A stretch of 64,000 bases of DNA, from the NCBI GenBank assembly GCA_036490715.1, contig DASXDL010000048.1, forward strand, positions 1 to 64,000. The letters are read 5' to 3'. Within the stretch, counting starts at the first letter, position 1; every line of letters starts with the position of its first letter. Positions 30,930 through 39,262 of the stretch are shown piece by piece. This stretch comes from FEN-1191 sp036490715 (GTDB taxonomy: Bacteria > Pseudomonadota > Gammaproteobacteria > Steroidobacterales > Steroidobacteraceae). Under the pieces are notes generated by a model. That model had not been told where the DNA came from. It searched no databases and saw only the letters and a program-made list of their open reading frames with translations. The translations under genes were made by a program, and so were the position numbers.

Positions 30930-31831
30930 GCCGATATCGCTCGCGCCACCGCCGCCCCCGGGTCACGGGCCGCGGCCAGTACCGCACGCACACGCGCACG
31001 CAGCGATTCAGACAGCTCGGTCAATGGCAGGCGAATGCCGCGCTCGATCCAGCCCTGATCGCTCATCGCCCATTTCACCGGAATGGGATTGGGTTCGACG
31101 AACAACACCTCGTGCAACGGCCGCAGCGGCGCATCCAGGCGCTCGGCCGCGGCGCGATCAGCGCGCAGCGCGGCCGCGCTGAGCGCCGCGAGCTGCCGGG
31201 GCACCACGTTTGCTGTCACAGAAATTACTCCCCGCGCTCCGTTCATCATTGCCTGCGCGCAGCTGGCATCATCGCCCGACAGCACGCTGAAGCTGGCGCC
31301 GGTCAGGGCCACCAGCTCGCGTACCCGCTCGACCGAGGCCACCGCCTCTTTGACCGCGACCACGCGCGGCAGTTTCGCCAGACGCGCGACCGTGGCGGGC
31401 AGCAGATCGACCGCGGTACGTGAAGGGACGTTGTACAGCACCACGGGCACGCTGGCCACGGCAGCGATCGCCTCGAAATGCCGATACAGACCCTCCTGGG
31501 TGGGACGATTGTAGGCCGGCGTCACCACCAGCAATCCGTCGACGCCGGCGCTCGACAGCCGGCGCGCACGCTCCACGGTGATCGCGGTACTGCTGCTGCC
31601 GATGCCGGCCAGCAGCGCCACGCGTCCGTGCAGCCGCGCCTTGGCCCGCTCCAGCAGCGTACTGAGCTCCGCATCGGTGATGGTCGCGGATTCTCCGGTG
31701 GTACCGGCTACCACCACGCCACTGGTGCCGGCTTCCAGATGCATCGTGAGCAGCCGCTCCCACGCCGGCCAGTCGATGCTGCCGTCGGCATGCATCGGCG
31801 TCACGATCGCGACCAGACTGCCCGAAAACAT
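30926..31831 (-). CDS. dapA: 4-hydroxy-tetrahydrodipicolinate synthase
   Basis: A 301-residue class I aldolase that condenses pyruvate and aspartate semialdehyde, the first committed step to lysine and diaminopimelate for peptidoglycan. Seen: GSLVAIVTPMHADGSIDW, VVAGTTGESATI, the Tyr in VPVVLYNVPSRTAVDL, and Schiff-base Lys in RVVAVKEAVAS. ATG 31831 is the standard start (MFSGSLVAIVTPM). Divergent from gcvR; the following lipoprotein is coupled by a 4-base overlap. Confidence 0.95.
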   Translation of the reverse strand: MFSGSLVAIVTPMHADGSIDWPAWERLLTMHLEAGTSGVVVAGTTGESATITDAELSTLLERAKARLHGRVALLAGIGSSSTAITVERARRLSSAGVDGLLVVTPAYNRPTQEGLYRHFEAIAAVASVPVVLYNVPSRTAVDLLPATVARLAKLPRVVAVKEAVASVERVRELVALTGASFSVLSGDDASCAQAMMNGARGVISVTANVVPRQLAALSAAALRADRAAAERLDAPLRPLHEVLFVEPNPIPVKWAMSDQGWIERGIRLPLTELSESLRARVRAVLAAARDPGAAVARAISA

Positions 31832-31900
31832 AGGCTGCTGCCCAACAAAACACGGGGCGGCGATGTTACGGGTGCCGCCTTGCGGCACGCAAGCTCACCG

Positions 31901-31929
31901 TTCGCAAGCCCGCGCAGTACCGGTACACT
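31901..31929 (+). promoter_or_regulatory. Sigma-70 promoter for gcvR-bcp-phoH
   Basis: TTCGCA (31901-31906), 17-base spacer, TACACT (31924-31929), each 4 of 6 to consensus. A start near 31936 would give a ~24-base leader before gcvR. Confidence 0.5.
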
Positions 31930-31959
31930 GCCCAAGACAACTCTGCGACCACGGATCCA

Positions 31960-32490
31960 ATGAAGCAGCATCTCGCCGTCTCCGCGATCGGCAGCGACCG
32001 CACCGGGATGGTCCACGAATTGACTCGGGTGATCAGCGACTGCGGCGGCAACATCGCCGAAAGCCGCATGACCGCGCTCGGCTCGGAGTTTGCGATGCAG
32101 CTGCTGATCAGCGGCAACTGGCACACGCTGGCGCGGATCGAATCCGAGCTGGCGCGGCTGGGGGAGAACGGTTCACTGAGCGTACACATCAAGCGCACCG
32201 AGCCGCGCGCGGTGCGCTCCGACATGCTGCCCTACTCGGTCGACATCGTCAGCCTCGATCAGACCGGCATCGTCTCCGGTCTGACGGGTTTCTTTGCCAG
32301 CCGCGGCATCGACATCTGCGAGGTGGCCACCCGCAGCTATGCGGCCGCGCACACCGGCGCGCCGATGTTTGCGGTGCAGCTGGTGATCAACGTTCCCGGC
32401 AAGCTGCAGGTGGCGCAACTGCGCGAGGAATTCATGGATTTCTGCGATTCACTCAACCTCGACGCCATCCTCGAGCCGGTGAAATCGTGA
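31960..32490 (+). CDS. gcvR: Glycine cleavage system transcriptional repressor-like ACT protein
   Basis: A 176-residue protein of two ACT domains. The first starts HLAVSAIGSDRTGMVHELTRVISDCGGNIAESRMTALGSEFAM, the second SVDIVSLDQTGIVSGLTGFFASRGIDICEVATRSYAAAHTGAPMFAVQL. In E. coli GcvR blocks GcvA at low glycine. No gcvA or gcvTHP genes are nearby, so the regulated target is uncertain. Divergent from dapA and coupled to bcp, as in enterics. Confidence 0.87.
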   Translation: MKQHLAVSAIGSDRTGMVHELTRVISDCGGNIAESRMTALGSEFAMQLLISGNWHTLARIESELARLGENGSLSVHIKRTEPRAVRSDMLPYSVDIVSLDQTGIVSGLTGFFASRGIDICEVATRSYAAAHTGAPMFAVQLVINVPGKLQVAQLREEFMDFCDSLNLDAILEPVKS

Positions 32491-32981
32491 GCAACGCCGT
32501 CAAGTCGAGCGCACAATCGCCGCCGCCGATCGGCGCCGCGGTGCCGGACTTCACGTTGCCTTCAACCGGCGGCAAGGACTGGCAGCTGCGCGCTGCCCGC
32601 GGCCACAAGCTGGTGCTGTACTTCTATCCGCGCGACAACACGCCCGGCTGCACGCTCGAAGGTCAGCAGTTCGCGCTGCTGGCAGCGCGCTTTGAGCGCG
32701 CCGGCGTGATCATTGCCGGCATCTCGCGCGACAGCGTCGCCTCGCACGAGAAGTTTCGCGCCAAGATGGGTTTCCCGTTCGTGCTGCTGTCGGACGCCGA
32801 CGGCGCGATCTGCCAGCGCTTCGATGTCATCCGCGAGAAGAACATGTACGGCCGCAAGGTCATCGGCATCGAGCGCAGCACATTCCTGATCGACCAGCGC
32901 GGTGTACTGCGCAGCCAATGGCGCAAGCTGAAGGTCGATGGCCACGCCCTCGCGGTGCTCGAGGCGGCCCAGGCGCTGTGA
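32487..32981 (+). CDS. bcp: Peroxiredoxin, Bcp/PrxQ family
   Basis: A 164-residue thiol peroxidase reducing hydrogen and organic peroxides. The peroxidatic Cys 55 lies in YFYPRDNTPGCTLEGQQF. E. coli Bcp has its resolving Cys five residues later; here that position is Gln, and the only other Cys is Cys 109 (GAICQRF). It may therefore act as a 1-Cys enzyme or resolve with another thiol. GTG 32487 overlaps the gcvR stop (GTGA); the stop overlaps phoH in the same way. Confidence 0.93.
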   Translation: MSNAVKSSAQSPPPIGAAVPDFTLPSTGGKDWQLRAARGHKLVLYFYPRDNTPGCTLEGQQFALLAARFERAGVIIAGISRDSVASHEKFRAKMGFPFVLLSDADGAICQRFDVIREKNMYGRKVIGIERSTFLIDQRGVLRSQWRKLKVDGHALAVLEAAQAL

Positions 32982-34384
32982 AGACGCCCGCACGCCGACT
33001 GTTCGTGCTCGACACGAACGTGCTGCTGCACGATCCGACCGCGATCTTCCGCTTCGAGGAGCACGATATCTATCTGCCGATGGTGGTGCTCGAGGAGCTG
33101 GACGCGAACAAGAAGGGTCTGTCGGAAGCCTCGCGCAACGCCCGCCAGGTCAGTCGCTTCCTCGACGAGCTGATGCGCGGGGTGACCAAGGAGCAGATCG
33201 ATGCCGGGCTGGAACTGCCGTCGAGCTACCGCGGCAATCACGGCAAGAAGGCATCGAGCGGGCGGCTCTACTTCCAGACCCGCGAGCTCGCCAGCAGCCT
33301 GCCGGCTGCGCTGCCGGGAGTCGGCGCCGACAATCTGATCCTCGGCCAGACGCTGTCACTGCAACGGCAGGAGCCCAAATCGCGCGTGGTACTGGTGTCC
33401 AAGGACATCAACCTGCGCATCAAGGCGGCCGTGATCGGCGTGCACGCCGAGGACTACTACAGCGACAAGACCATCGAAGACGCCGACGTGCTCTACACCG
33501 GCGTCGAGACATTGCCGGCGGACTTCTGGGAGCGGCACGGCCACGACATGCGCTCGTGGAAAGACGGTGAGCGCACCTGGTACCGGGTGCGGGGACCGTC
33601 GGCCAGCACCTGGCGCCCGAACCTGTTCGTGTACGACTCCGGTCCCCAGGGCATCGAGGCGGTGGTGCGTTCGATCGAAGGCCCGGAGGTGACGCTGGAA
33701 CTGGCGCGCGATTTTCGCAGCGACCGCCACAGCGTCTGGGGCATCACCGCCCGCAACCGCGAGCAGAACTTCGCGCTCAATCTGCTGATGGATCCGGAGA
33801 TCGACTTCGTGACGTTGCTGGGACCGGCCGGCAGCGGCAAGACGCTGCTGGCGCTGGCCGCCGGCCTGTCGCAGACGCTGGAGCGCAACCGCTTCGTCGA
33901 GATCGTGATGACGCGGGTGACCGTGCCGCTGGGCGAGGACATCGGCTTCCTTCCGGGCACCGAAGAAGAAAAGATGGAGCCGTGGATGGGGGCGCTGATG
34001 GACAACCTCGAGGTCCTGACGCGCAGCGACGAGGGCGGCAACTGGGGCCGGGCGGCCACCAATGATCTGCTTCGCAACCGCATCAAGATCCGCTCGCTCA
34101 ATTTCATGCGCGGCCGCACCTTTCTCAACCGCTTTATCATCCTGGACGAAGCGCAGAACCTGACCCCCAAGCAGATGAAGGCACTGGTGACGCGGGCCGG
34201 ACCCGGCAGCAAGCTGGTGTGCCTGGGGAACATCGCGCAGATCGACACCCCGTATCTGACCGAGACCACCTGCGGCCTGACCTATGTTGTCAACCGATTC
34301 CAGGGTTGGCCGTACTCTGGCCATATCACCTTGGTACGCGGTGAGCGCTCGCGGCTGGCGGATTTCGCCTCCGAGGCCCTGTAG
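32978..34384 (+). CDS. PIN-PhoH fusion ATPase (PhoH2)
   Basis: A 468-residue predicted RNA-processing protein. N-terminal PIN ribonuclease domain (LFVLDTNVLLHDPTAIFRFEEH, VVLEELDANKKG, VLVSKDINLRIKA, ~1-165), then a PhoH helicase-like ATPase domain with Walker A LLGPAGSGKTLLALAAG (~285), Walker B FIILDEAQNLTPKQMK and LVCLGNIAQIDTPYL. The GTG start overlaps bcp (GTGA). PhoH2 in mycobacteria unwinds and cleaves RNA and is paired with an antitoxin PhoAT; no such small partner is visible here. Confidence 0.93.
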   Translation: MKTPARRLFVLDTNVLLHDPTAIFRFEEHDIYLPMVVLEELDANKKGLSEASRNARQVSRFLDELMRGVTKEQIDAGLELPSSYRGNHGKKASSGRLYFQTRELASSLPAALPGVGADNLILGQTLSLQRQEPKSRVVLVSKDINLRIKAAVIGVHAEDYYSDKTIEDADVLYTGVETLPADFWERHGHDMRSWKDGERTWYRVRGPSASTWRPNLFVYDSGPQGIEAVVRSIEGPEVTLELARDFRSDRHSVWGITARNREQNFALNLLMDPEIDFVTLLGPAGSGKTLLALAAGLSQTLERNRFVEIVMTRVTVPLGEDIGFLPGTEEEKMEPWMGALMDNLEVLTRSDEGGNWGRAATNDLLRNRIKIRSLNFMRGRTFLNRFIILDEAQNLTPKQMKALVTRAGPGSKLVCLGNIAQIDTPYLTETTCGLTYVVNRFQGWPYSGHITLVRGERSRLADFASEAL

Positions 34385-34436
34385 GGACTGCCGCCGGTGA
34401 GTGTCGGCGCCGCTGCGCTCCTTAAGCGGCGGAACC

Positions 34437-34466
34437 TTGGCGTCCCCGGCGCGGTCGAAGTACATT
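34437..34466 (+). promoter_or_regulatory. Sigma-70 promoter for the M48 protease gene
   Basis: TTGGCG (34437-34442), 18-base spacer, TACATT (34461-34466), followed after 26 bases by ATG 34493. Each hexamer matches consensus at 4 of 6. Confidence 0.45.
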
Positions 34467-34492
34467 ACAACGTCTTGATGTCTCAGGAAGTT

Positions 34493-36010
34493 ATGCCTCG
34501 CTACTGCGCCGCCCTGCTCGGCTGCCTGCTGACGCTGCTGGCTCATGTGGCCGCTGCCGCCGATGCCGGCAGCAGCACCGCGAACTTCACCCCCAACACC
34601 GCCTCCATCGGCAGTGCGCTGCCGGACCTGGGCGGGCCCGCCAACGCCATGATCAGCAAGAGCGATGAGTACCAGGTCGGGCAGATGGCGATGCGCGAAA
34701 TGCGCGATCAGAACCTGATCCTGGAGGACCCGGAAGCCACCGATTACATCCAGCAGCTGGGTATGCGCCTGGCTTCGCAGGCCAACGACGAAGGCCAGAA
34801 TTTTACCTATTCCGTGTTCCGCGAGCCGATCATCAATGCCTTTGCCACCTTTGGCGGCTTTGTCTGCATCAACAGCGGCCTGATCCTGCTGACCGACAAC
34901 GAATCGCAGCTGGCCGCCGTGATGGCGCACGAAACCGGCCACGTGGTGCAGCGTCACATCGCCCGCGGCTACCTGGCACAAAGCCGCATGTCACTGGCAT
35001 CGACCGCGGCCTTGCTGGCCGCGGTGCTGATCGGCGCGGCCAGCGGCGCCGGCGGCCAGGCCATGGAAGGCGCCATCGCGATGAGCCAGGCCACCGCCCT
35101 GCAGCAGAGCATCAACTACACCCGCGGCCAGGAAATCGAGGCCGACGCGGTCGGCATCGAGCTGCTGTCGGGGGCCGGCTTCGACCCGAACGAGATGGCG
35201 ACTTTCTTCGAATCGATGTCGCGGGTCGAGGGATTGTCGATGGCCGGTATTCCGGCACTGCTGGTCGACCACCCGGTCACCAGCGAGCGCATCGCCGCCG
35301 CGCGCAACCGCGCCGCGACCTTTCCGGCGGCGCGATTGCAGTCCGAGTCGCCGAGCTTCGGTTTTTTCAAGGAGCGTGTACGCGTCCTGACCGCGCCACC
35401 CGAGACGCACCTGGAGCAGTACTACAGCGCGATCCGCGATCGGCGCGAGCTCACCTCAGCCGAGCGCTATGGTGAGGCGCTGGTGCAGATGCAGCACGGC
35501 AGTGCCAGCAGCGCGGTACGTACCATGCGCGAGTTGCAGGGGATGTATCCGCAACTGACCATCCTGTATGCCGGACTCGGCCAGGCCTTGGCCGCCGCCG
35601 GGCAGCTCGATGCTTCGCTGGCGTTGTTCGAACATTCGGTGCGGCTGTTTCCGCGCAACGTGCCGCTGACGGTGCGCTATTCGGAGTCACTGATGCAGGC
35701 CGGCCGGGCCAAGCAGGCCCATGAGCTGCTGCTGGATCTGTTCAACAACGTCAATCCGTCACCGGCGCAGATCCGCCTGACCGCGCTGGCCGCCAGTGCC
35801 GCCGGTGATCCGGGTGACGCCTACGCCTACATGGCCGAATACGATCTGGCCGGCGGCCAGTTGGCGCTGGCCAATCAACAGCTCGAGCTGGCACTGGCTG
35901 CGCCCGACCTCACTACCGTACAACGCGCCCGCTTTCGCGCACGTCTGGATGAGGTGCGCGGCTGGCTGCGTGAACAGCAGCAATCGCGTCGCGGAATGAG
36001 CGGGAGCTGA
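34493..36010 (+). CDS. bepA: M48 metalloprotease with TPR domain, BepA-like
   Basis: A 505-residue periplasmic protease/chaperone for outer-membrane assembly (LptD, BamA quality control). Signal peptide MPRYCAALLGCLLTLLAHVA to AAAA; zinc site HETGH (His 146, Glu 147, His 150) with third ligand Glu 216 in GQEIEADAVGIELL; C-terminal TPR helices (~310-500) such as LTILYAGLGQALAAAGQLDASLALFEHSV. ATG 34493 has AGGAAG 4 bases upstream and begins the signal peptide directly. mlaA, another outer-membrane quality gene, follows. Confidence 0.92.
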   Translation: MPRYCAALLGCLLTLLAHVAAAADAGSSTANFTPNTASIGSALPDLGGPANAMISKSDEYQVGQMAMREMRDQNLILEDPEATDYIQQLGMRLASQANDEGQNFTYSVFREPIINAFATFGGFVCINSGLILLTDNESQLAAVMAHETGHVVQRHIARGYLAQSRMSLASTAALLAAVLIGAASGAGGQAMEGAIAMSQATALQQSINYTRGQEIEADAVGIELLSGAGFDPNEMATFFESMSRVEGLSMAGIPALLVDHPVTSERIAAARNRAATFPAARLQSESPSFGFFKERVRVLTAPPETHLEQYYSAIRDRRELTSAERYGEALVQMQHGSASSAVRTMRELQGMYPQLTILYAGLGQALAAAGQLDASLALFEHSVRLFPRNVPLTVRYSESLMQAGRAKQAHELLLDLFNNVNPSPAQIRLTALAASAAGDPGDAYAYMAEYDLAGGQLALANQQLELALAAPDLTTVQRARFRARLDEVRGWLREQQQSRRGMSGS

Positions 36011-36024
36011 CCTAGCCACAAGCA

Positions 36025-36046
36025 GCAGCGCGCCTCGTCGCGCTGC
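36025..36046 (+). terminator. GC-rich hairpin between bepA and mlaA
   Basis: GCAGCGCG (36025-36032) and CGCGCTGC (36039-36046) form a perfect 8-bp stem with a 6-base loop, 15 bases after the bepA stop. It is followed by AATAT, not a T-run, so intrinsic termination is only possible. Confidence 0.5.
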
Positions 36047-36082
36047 AATATCGAGCGGCTGCAAGCTGCTACACTTGCCTCC

Positions 36083-36970
36083 ATGTCGTGTCGAAGCAGC
36101 GCTCCGTTCCAACGGCTGCGCGCAGCGCTGGCCGCTGCGGTAGTGCTGTGCACGCTGGGCGGCTGTGCAACGCTGCCAAGCGGCAAGCCCGATGCGCGCG
36201 ATCCGTACGAGCGTATGAACCGCTCGATCTACAAATTCAATACCGCGGTGGATCACGCGGTGCTGCGGCCGGTGGCACGCGCCTACGTCCGAGTGATACC
36301 GCGGCCGATCCGCACCAGCGTCAATAATTTCGTCACCAACCTCGACTACCCGACCACGATCGTGAACAGCTTTCTGGAGGGCAAAGTCGGCGACGGCGTG
36401 TCGGATACCGCCCGGCTGGTGGTCAATACCACCATCGGCATTGGGGGTCTGTTCGACCCGGCCAGCAACATGGGACTGGATCGACACGACGCCGACTTTG
36501 GGCTGACGCTGGCCAAGTGGGGCATTCGCAAAAGCCCCTACCTGATGCTGCCGCTGCTCGGGCCCTCCACGGTGCGCGACGGCTTCGGCCGGCTGCCGGA
36601 CTGGCTGCTGCTGCACGAGATCGAAACCATCAAGCTATTCCAGAACAACAACTACGTGACCTATAGCCTGTTCGTGGTTTCGGTGGTGAATCTGCGTGCG
36701 CAGCTGCTCGACGAGGACAAGCTGCTCGACAGTGCCTACGATCCCTACGCGCTGCTGCGCAGCGCCTATCTGCAGCGTCGTGACTACCTGATCAACAATG
36801 GCCAGGAGAATCCGGAAGAGGATTTCCCCGACGCCGCGCCGGACGAGGGCTCAGACTCGGCCACGCCACCGGCCGCACCCGGTGAGCCCGGAACGGCACC
36901 CGGGGGCGCGCCACCGGTGTCACCCGCCGCCACGCCGGCGGTCACGCCGCCAGCGTCGCCGCCGAAGTAG
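36083..36970 (+). CDS. mlaA: Phospholipid-binding lipoprotein MlaA (VacJ)
   Basis: A 295-residue outer-membrane lipoprotein removing misplaced phospholipids from the outer leaflet and passing them to MlaC. Lipobox LGGC with Cys 28; then DPYERMNRSIYKFNTAVDHAVLRPVARAY, VNNFVTNLDYPTTIVNSFLEGK, LGPSTVRDGFGRLPDW and YDPYALLRSAYLQRRDYL. The last ~55 residues are acidic then Pro/Ala/Gly-rich, longer than E. coli MlaA (251). TACACT at 36070-36075 may be its -10 box. Convergent with the mla operon, whose products are its partners. Confidence 0.94.
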   Translation: MSCRSSAPFQRLRAALAAAVVLCTLGGCATLPSGKPDARDPYERMNRSIYKFNTAVDHAVLRPVARAYVRVIPRPIRTSVNNFVTNLDYPTTIVNSFLEGKVGDGVSDTARLVVNTTIGIGGLFDPASNMGLDRHDADFGLTLAKWGIRKSPYLMLPLLGPSTVRDGFGRLPDWLLLHEIETIKLFQNNNYVTYSLFVVSVVNLRAQLLDEDKLLDSAYDPYALLRSAYLQRRDYLINNGQENPEEDFPDAAPDEGSDSATPPAAPGEPGTAPGGAPPVSPAATPAVTPPASPPK

Positions 36971-36984
36971 GCCGCCGGGGCGCT

Positions 36985-37611
36985 TTAGGTTCCGGCAACG
37001 ATGCGGGCCTTGATGGCCTCGTACTCCGAATCAGTGATCAGCTTGCTGTCGAGCATCTGCTTGGCTTCCTGCAGCCGATGCATGGCGTCGCCGGCGGCGG
37101 CCGCGGCGCCAGCGCTGGCCGCGCCGCTGGCGCCGCCGGCACTGAACTGAATTCCGCCGGCGCGGGCGCGCAGCTCTTCGAGTTCGCGGATACGCCGCTT
37201 CTCCCGCCACTGCTGATCCTGCGACTGACAGATGCGGTACACGGCTTCGGCCTGCGCCTTGCGCAGGCCGCCGACCTCGAGCACACGGCTGGCGCTCTCG
37301 CCCTGCGAGGCCAGGTCCGAGGGCCGGCCGCTGCGCACGCTCAGGTCGGCCGACAGGATGCCGACGCGCAGTTTGATCTCTTCCAGATCCTGCCAGCGGA
37401 TGTCGTGCAGATCGAAACCACCGATCAGCTTGCGGGCGATGCAGATGAAACGGCCGCTGCTCGCCGCCACCAGCAGCCGCCGGTGATTCAGCGCAAACAC
37501 ACGACGCTGAACCGCCCAGGCCTCAAGCGTCTCGCCCGGAATCAGCACCGACTGCAGGTGCTCGAGCGCCCGCACCAGCCCGGGTTCAATCTGCGACATC
37601 GGCTGGTTCAT
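36985..37611 (-). CDS. Bacterial PH-like domain protein with C-terminal SHOCT motif
   Basis: A 208-residue protein at the end of the mla operon. Residues ~15-120 resemble a bacterial pleckstrin-homology domain (ETLEAWAVQRRVFALNHRRLLVAASSGRFICIARKLIGGFDLHDIRWQDLEEIKLRVG). A charged helix and Gly/Ala linker follow, then a SHOCT motif DAMHRLQEAKQMLDSKLITDSEYEAIKARIVA. SHOCT motifs often accompany membrane or oligomer-forming proteins. The ATG overlaps the mlaB stop by 4 bases (ATGA), so it is translated with the Mla system; a role there is inference. Confidence 0.8.
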   Translation of the reverse strand: MNQPMSQIEPGLVRALEHLQSVLIPGETLEAWAVQRRVFALNHRRLLVAASSGRFICIARKLIGGFDLHDIRWQDLEEIKLRVGILSADLSVRSGRPSDLASQGESASRVLEVGGLRKAQAEAVYRICQSQDQQWREKRRIRELEELRARAGGIQFSAGGASGAASAGAAAAAGDAMHRLQEAKQMLDSKLITDSEYEAIKARIVAGT

Positions 37612-37940
37612 GCGTGATGACCGTTGAGCAGGGATTCGACTTCGCTCAAGCGCGCTAGCGAGAGCAGCGTCTCGGCCGGCTGGCTGTAGCGCAACTGACA
37701 ATCGCCGGCACGCGCGACCGCCAGCCAGTCGATCAGCAGCGCCAGCCCGGCGCTGTCCACGGCCGTGACCAAGGCCAGATCAAAGGTCAGCGTACGACCA
37801 CGGGCGGCCGCGATCAGCGCCAGACCGAGCGGGCGCACGACCGGCACGGTGGCGAAACTCAGCGCGGATTCCAGCCGATAGGTATCCGCGCCGCTCGCCA
37901 CGAAGGTACCGCCGCCCTCGCCTGCAGCCTCGACGCTCAT
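37608..37940 (-). CDS. mlaB: STAS-domain protein MlaB
   Basis: A 110-residue cytoplasmic subunit that stabilises the MlaF ATPase. The STAS core reads LTFDLALVTAVDSAGLALLIDWLAVARAGDCQLRYSQPAETLLSLARL, with the Asp-Ser of the anti-sigma-antagonist fold. ATG 37940 has GGGAG 10 bases upstream; a TTG at 37946 is less likely. Placement after mlaC confirms the assignment. Confidence 0.9.
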   Translation of the reverse strand: MSVEAAGEGGGTFVASGADTYRLESALSFATVPVVRPLGLALIAAARGRTLTFDLALVTAVDSAGLALLIDWLAVARAGDCQLRYSQPAETLLSLARLSEVESLLNGHHA

Positions 37941-37960
37941 GGACAAAACTCCCGGCTCTT

Positions 37961-38704
37961 TCAGTTCTTGACCTTGTTGGCCGCACCCTTGATCGCGCTG
38001 GGCTTGTCGCCCGCCTCGAGCCGCGAGATCACTTCGTCCAAACCTTTTTGGTCGATCTCGGCGCCGAAGTCGTCGCGGAAACTCTTGACGTAACTGATGC
38101 CCTCGATCACCACATCCCAGGCCTTCCAGCCCTGATCGGTGCGCCGCAGACCGTAGTTGACCGCCACCTGTGTGCCATCGTCCTTGCGCACCTGGGTGCG
38201 CACGGTGGCGAACTGCGCATTGGGGTCGCCGGTGTACGGGAATACCTTCAGGCGGTCGGCAGTGAAGTCCACCAGCGCATCGCCATAGTTGCTGAGCAGC
38301 GATTTGTAGAACGCCTGGATGAAGCGTTGACGCTGATCGGCGGAAGCGGCCGTCCAGTGGCGACCGAGTACCAGCCGGGCCGAATACTCGGTGTCGAAAT
38401 GCGGCAGCAGGATCTTGTCGACCAGGGCGTGCACCTTGTCAGGATGAGCGCGGTAGTCAGCGCGATGCGCGTCCAGTTCCTTCAGCATCGCGCTGGCCGA
38501 GCTCTGAATCAGCTTGCCCGGATCGCTGGTATCAACCGTCTGGTCGGTGCCGGCGGCGGCCGCCGCGGCCGGCGCCGGAGCCGGAGCATTAGCCGGCGCC
38601 GCGGCCGCGTCCGCTACAACGCATGCGCCCGACAGCAGCAGCGCCGCGGCCAGTGCGCGCAGCAGCGCGTCACTTCGATTTCTTGTCAGTGCCTTTGTTG
38701 CCAT
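37961..38704 (-). CDS. mlaC: Periplasmic phospholipid-binding protein MlaC
   Basis: A 247-residue shuttle between MlaA and MlaFEDB. Signal peptide with LLRALAAALLLSGACVVADAAAA; an Ala/Pro-rich stretch; then HALVDKILLPHFDTEYSARLVLGRHWTAASADQRQRFIQAFYKSLLSNYGDAL, YTGDPNAQFATVRTQVRKDDGTQVAVNYGLRRTDQGWKAWDVVIEGISYVKSFRDDF. The ATG at 38704 lies within the last codons of mlaD (35-base overlap), next to its repeat tract. Confidence 0.94.
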   Translation of the reverse strand: MATKALTRNRSDALLRALAAALLLSGACVVADAAAAPANAPAPAPAAAAAAGTDQTVDTSDPGKLIQSSASAMLKELDAHRADYRAHPDKVHALVDKILLPHFDTEYSARLVLGRHWTAASADQRQRFIQAFYKSLLSNYGDALVDFTADRLKVFPYTGDPNAQFATVRTQVRKDDGTQVAVNYGLRRTDQGWKAWDVVIEGISYVKSFRDDFGAEIDQKGLDEVISRLEAGDKPSAIKGAANKVKN

Positions 38705-39239
38705 TGCCAGCATCCTTGTTGTCGTTGGAGTCCTTGCCGTCGCCGGAATCCTTGTTGCCGTTGGAATCCTTGTTACCCGAATAGTTCGCGAAGAACTTGT
38801 TGATCAGCGTCTCCAGCACGATAGCCGATTGCGTGAAGGGCAGCTCGCTGCCGGCGTGCAGGTAGGTCTCCGAGCCGCCGGGCGAGATCGCGATGTACTG
38901 GGCGCCGAGCAGTCCCGAGGTTTGAATGGCGGCATCGCTGTCATCCGGAATGTGATCGTAATGCCGATCAATACCGAGCTTCACCGCGGCCTTGTAGACC
39001 GAGTTGTCATAGCCAATCGAGACCACCTGGCCGACGCGTACGCCGGCCATGGTCACCGGCGCGCCGACCTTCAGTCCGCCGATATCGTCGAACTTGGCGA
39101 TGACAGCGTAGTTTTGTGTCGCCCGCGACAGCTGTAAGCCGCTGCCGGGTAGTTGTGTAGTCAGAAATCCCAGCGAGGCAAAGCCCAGCAGTACGAACAG
39201 GCCGGTACCAATTTCAATCGAGCGATTAGCCTGAGCCAT
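38670..39239 (-). CDS. mlaD: MCE-domain phospholipid transport protein MlaD
   Basis: A 189-residue inner-membrane-anchored periplasmic protein forming the hexameric MCE ring of the Mla transporter. One N-terminal helix (IEIGTGLFVLLGFASLGFLTTQL) and the MCE core YAVIAKFDDIGGLKVGAPVTMAGVRVGQVVSIGYD with LLGAQYIAISPGG. Instead of the usual tail it ends with a hydrophilic Asn/Lys/Asp/Ser repeat (GNKDSN, DGKDSN type) and DKKSK, encoded by an 18-bp tandem repeat. ATG 39239. mlaC begins inside its end. Confidence 0.94.
   Translation of the reverse strand: MAQANRSIEIGTGLFVLLGFASLGFLTTQLPGSGLQLSRATQNYAVIAKFDDIGGLKVGAPVTMAGVRVGQVVSIGYDNSVYKAAVKLGIDRHYDHIPDDSDAAIQTSGLLGAQYIAISPGGSETYLHAGSELPFTQSAIVLETLINKFFANYSGNKDSNGNKDSGDGKDSNDNKDAGNGNKGTDKKSK
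38710..38781 (-). repeat. 18-bp tandem repeat, four units, inside mlaD
   Basis: Four consecutive degenerate 18-base units (38710-38727, 38728-38745, 38746-38763, 38764-38781) sharing the core TCCTTG on the forward strand. On the coding strand each encodes a 6-residue unit like GNKDSN or DGKDSN. A fifth, weaker unit may precede 38710. Units are in frame, so gain or loss would only change tail length. Confidence 0.75.
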
Positions 39240-39262
39240 AACGCAATCCCCTTTGCCTCGTT

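Noticed and set aside
31832..31959. Lysine riboswitch before dapA
   Set aside because: The 128-base divergent region is too short and lacks the multi-helix lysine aptamer; only an ordinary promoter for gcvR was seen.
33356..34981. 541-codon reverse open frame opposite phoH and bepA
   Set aside because: Covers two well-defined forward genes; no motif.
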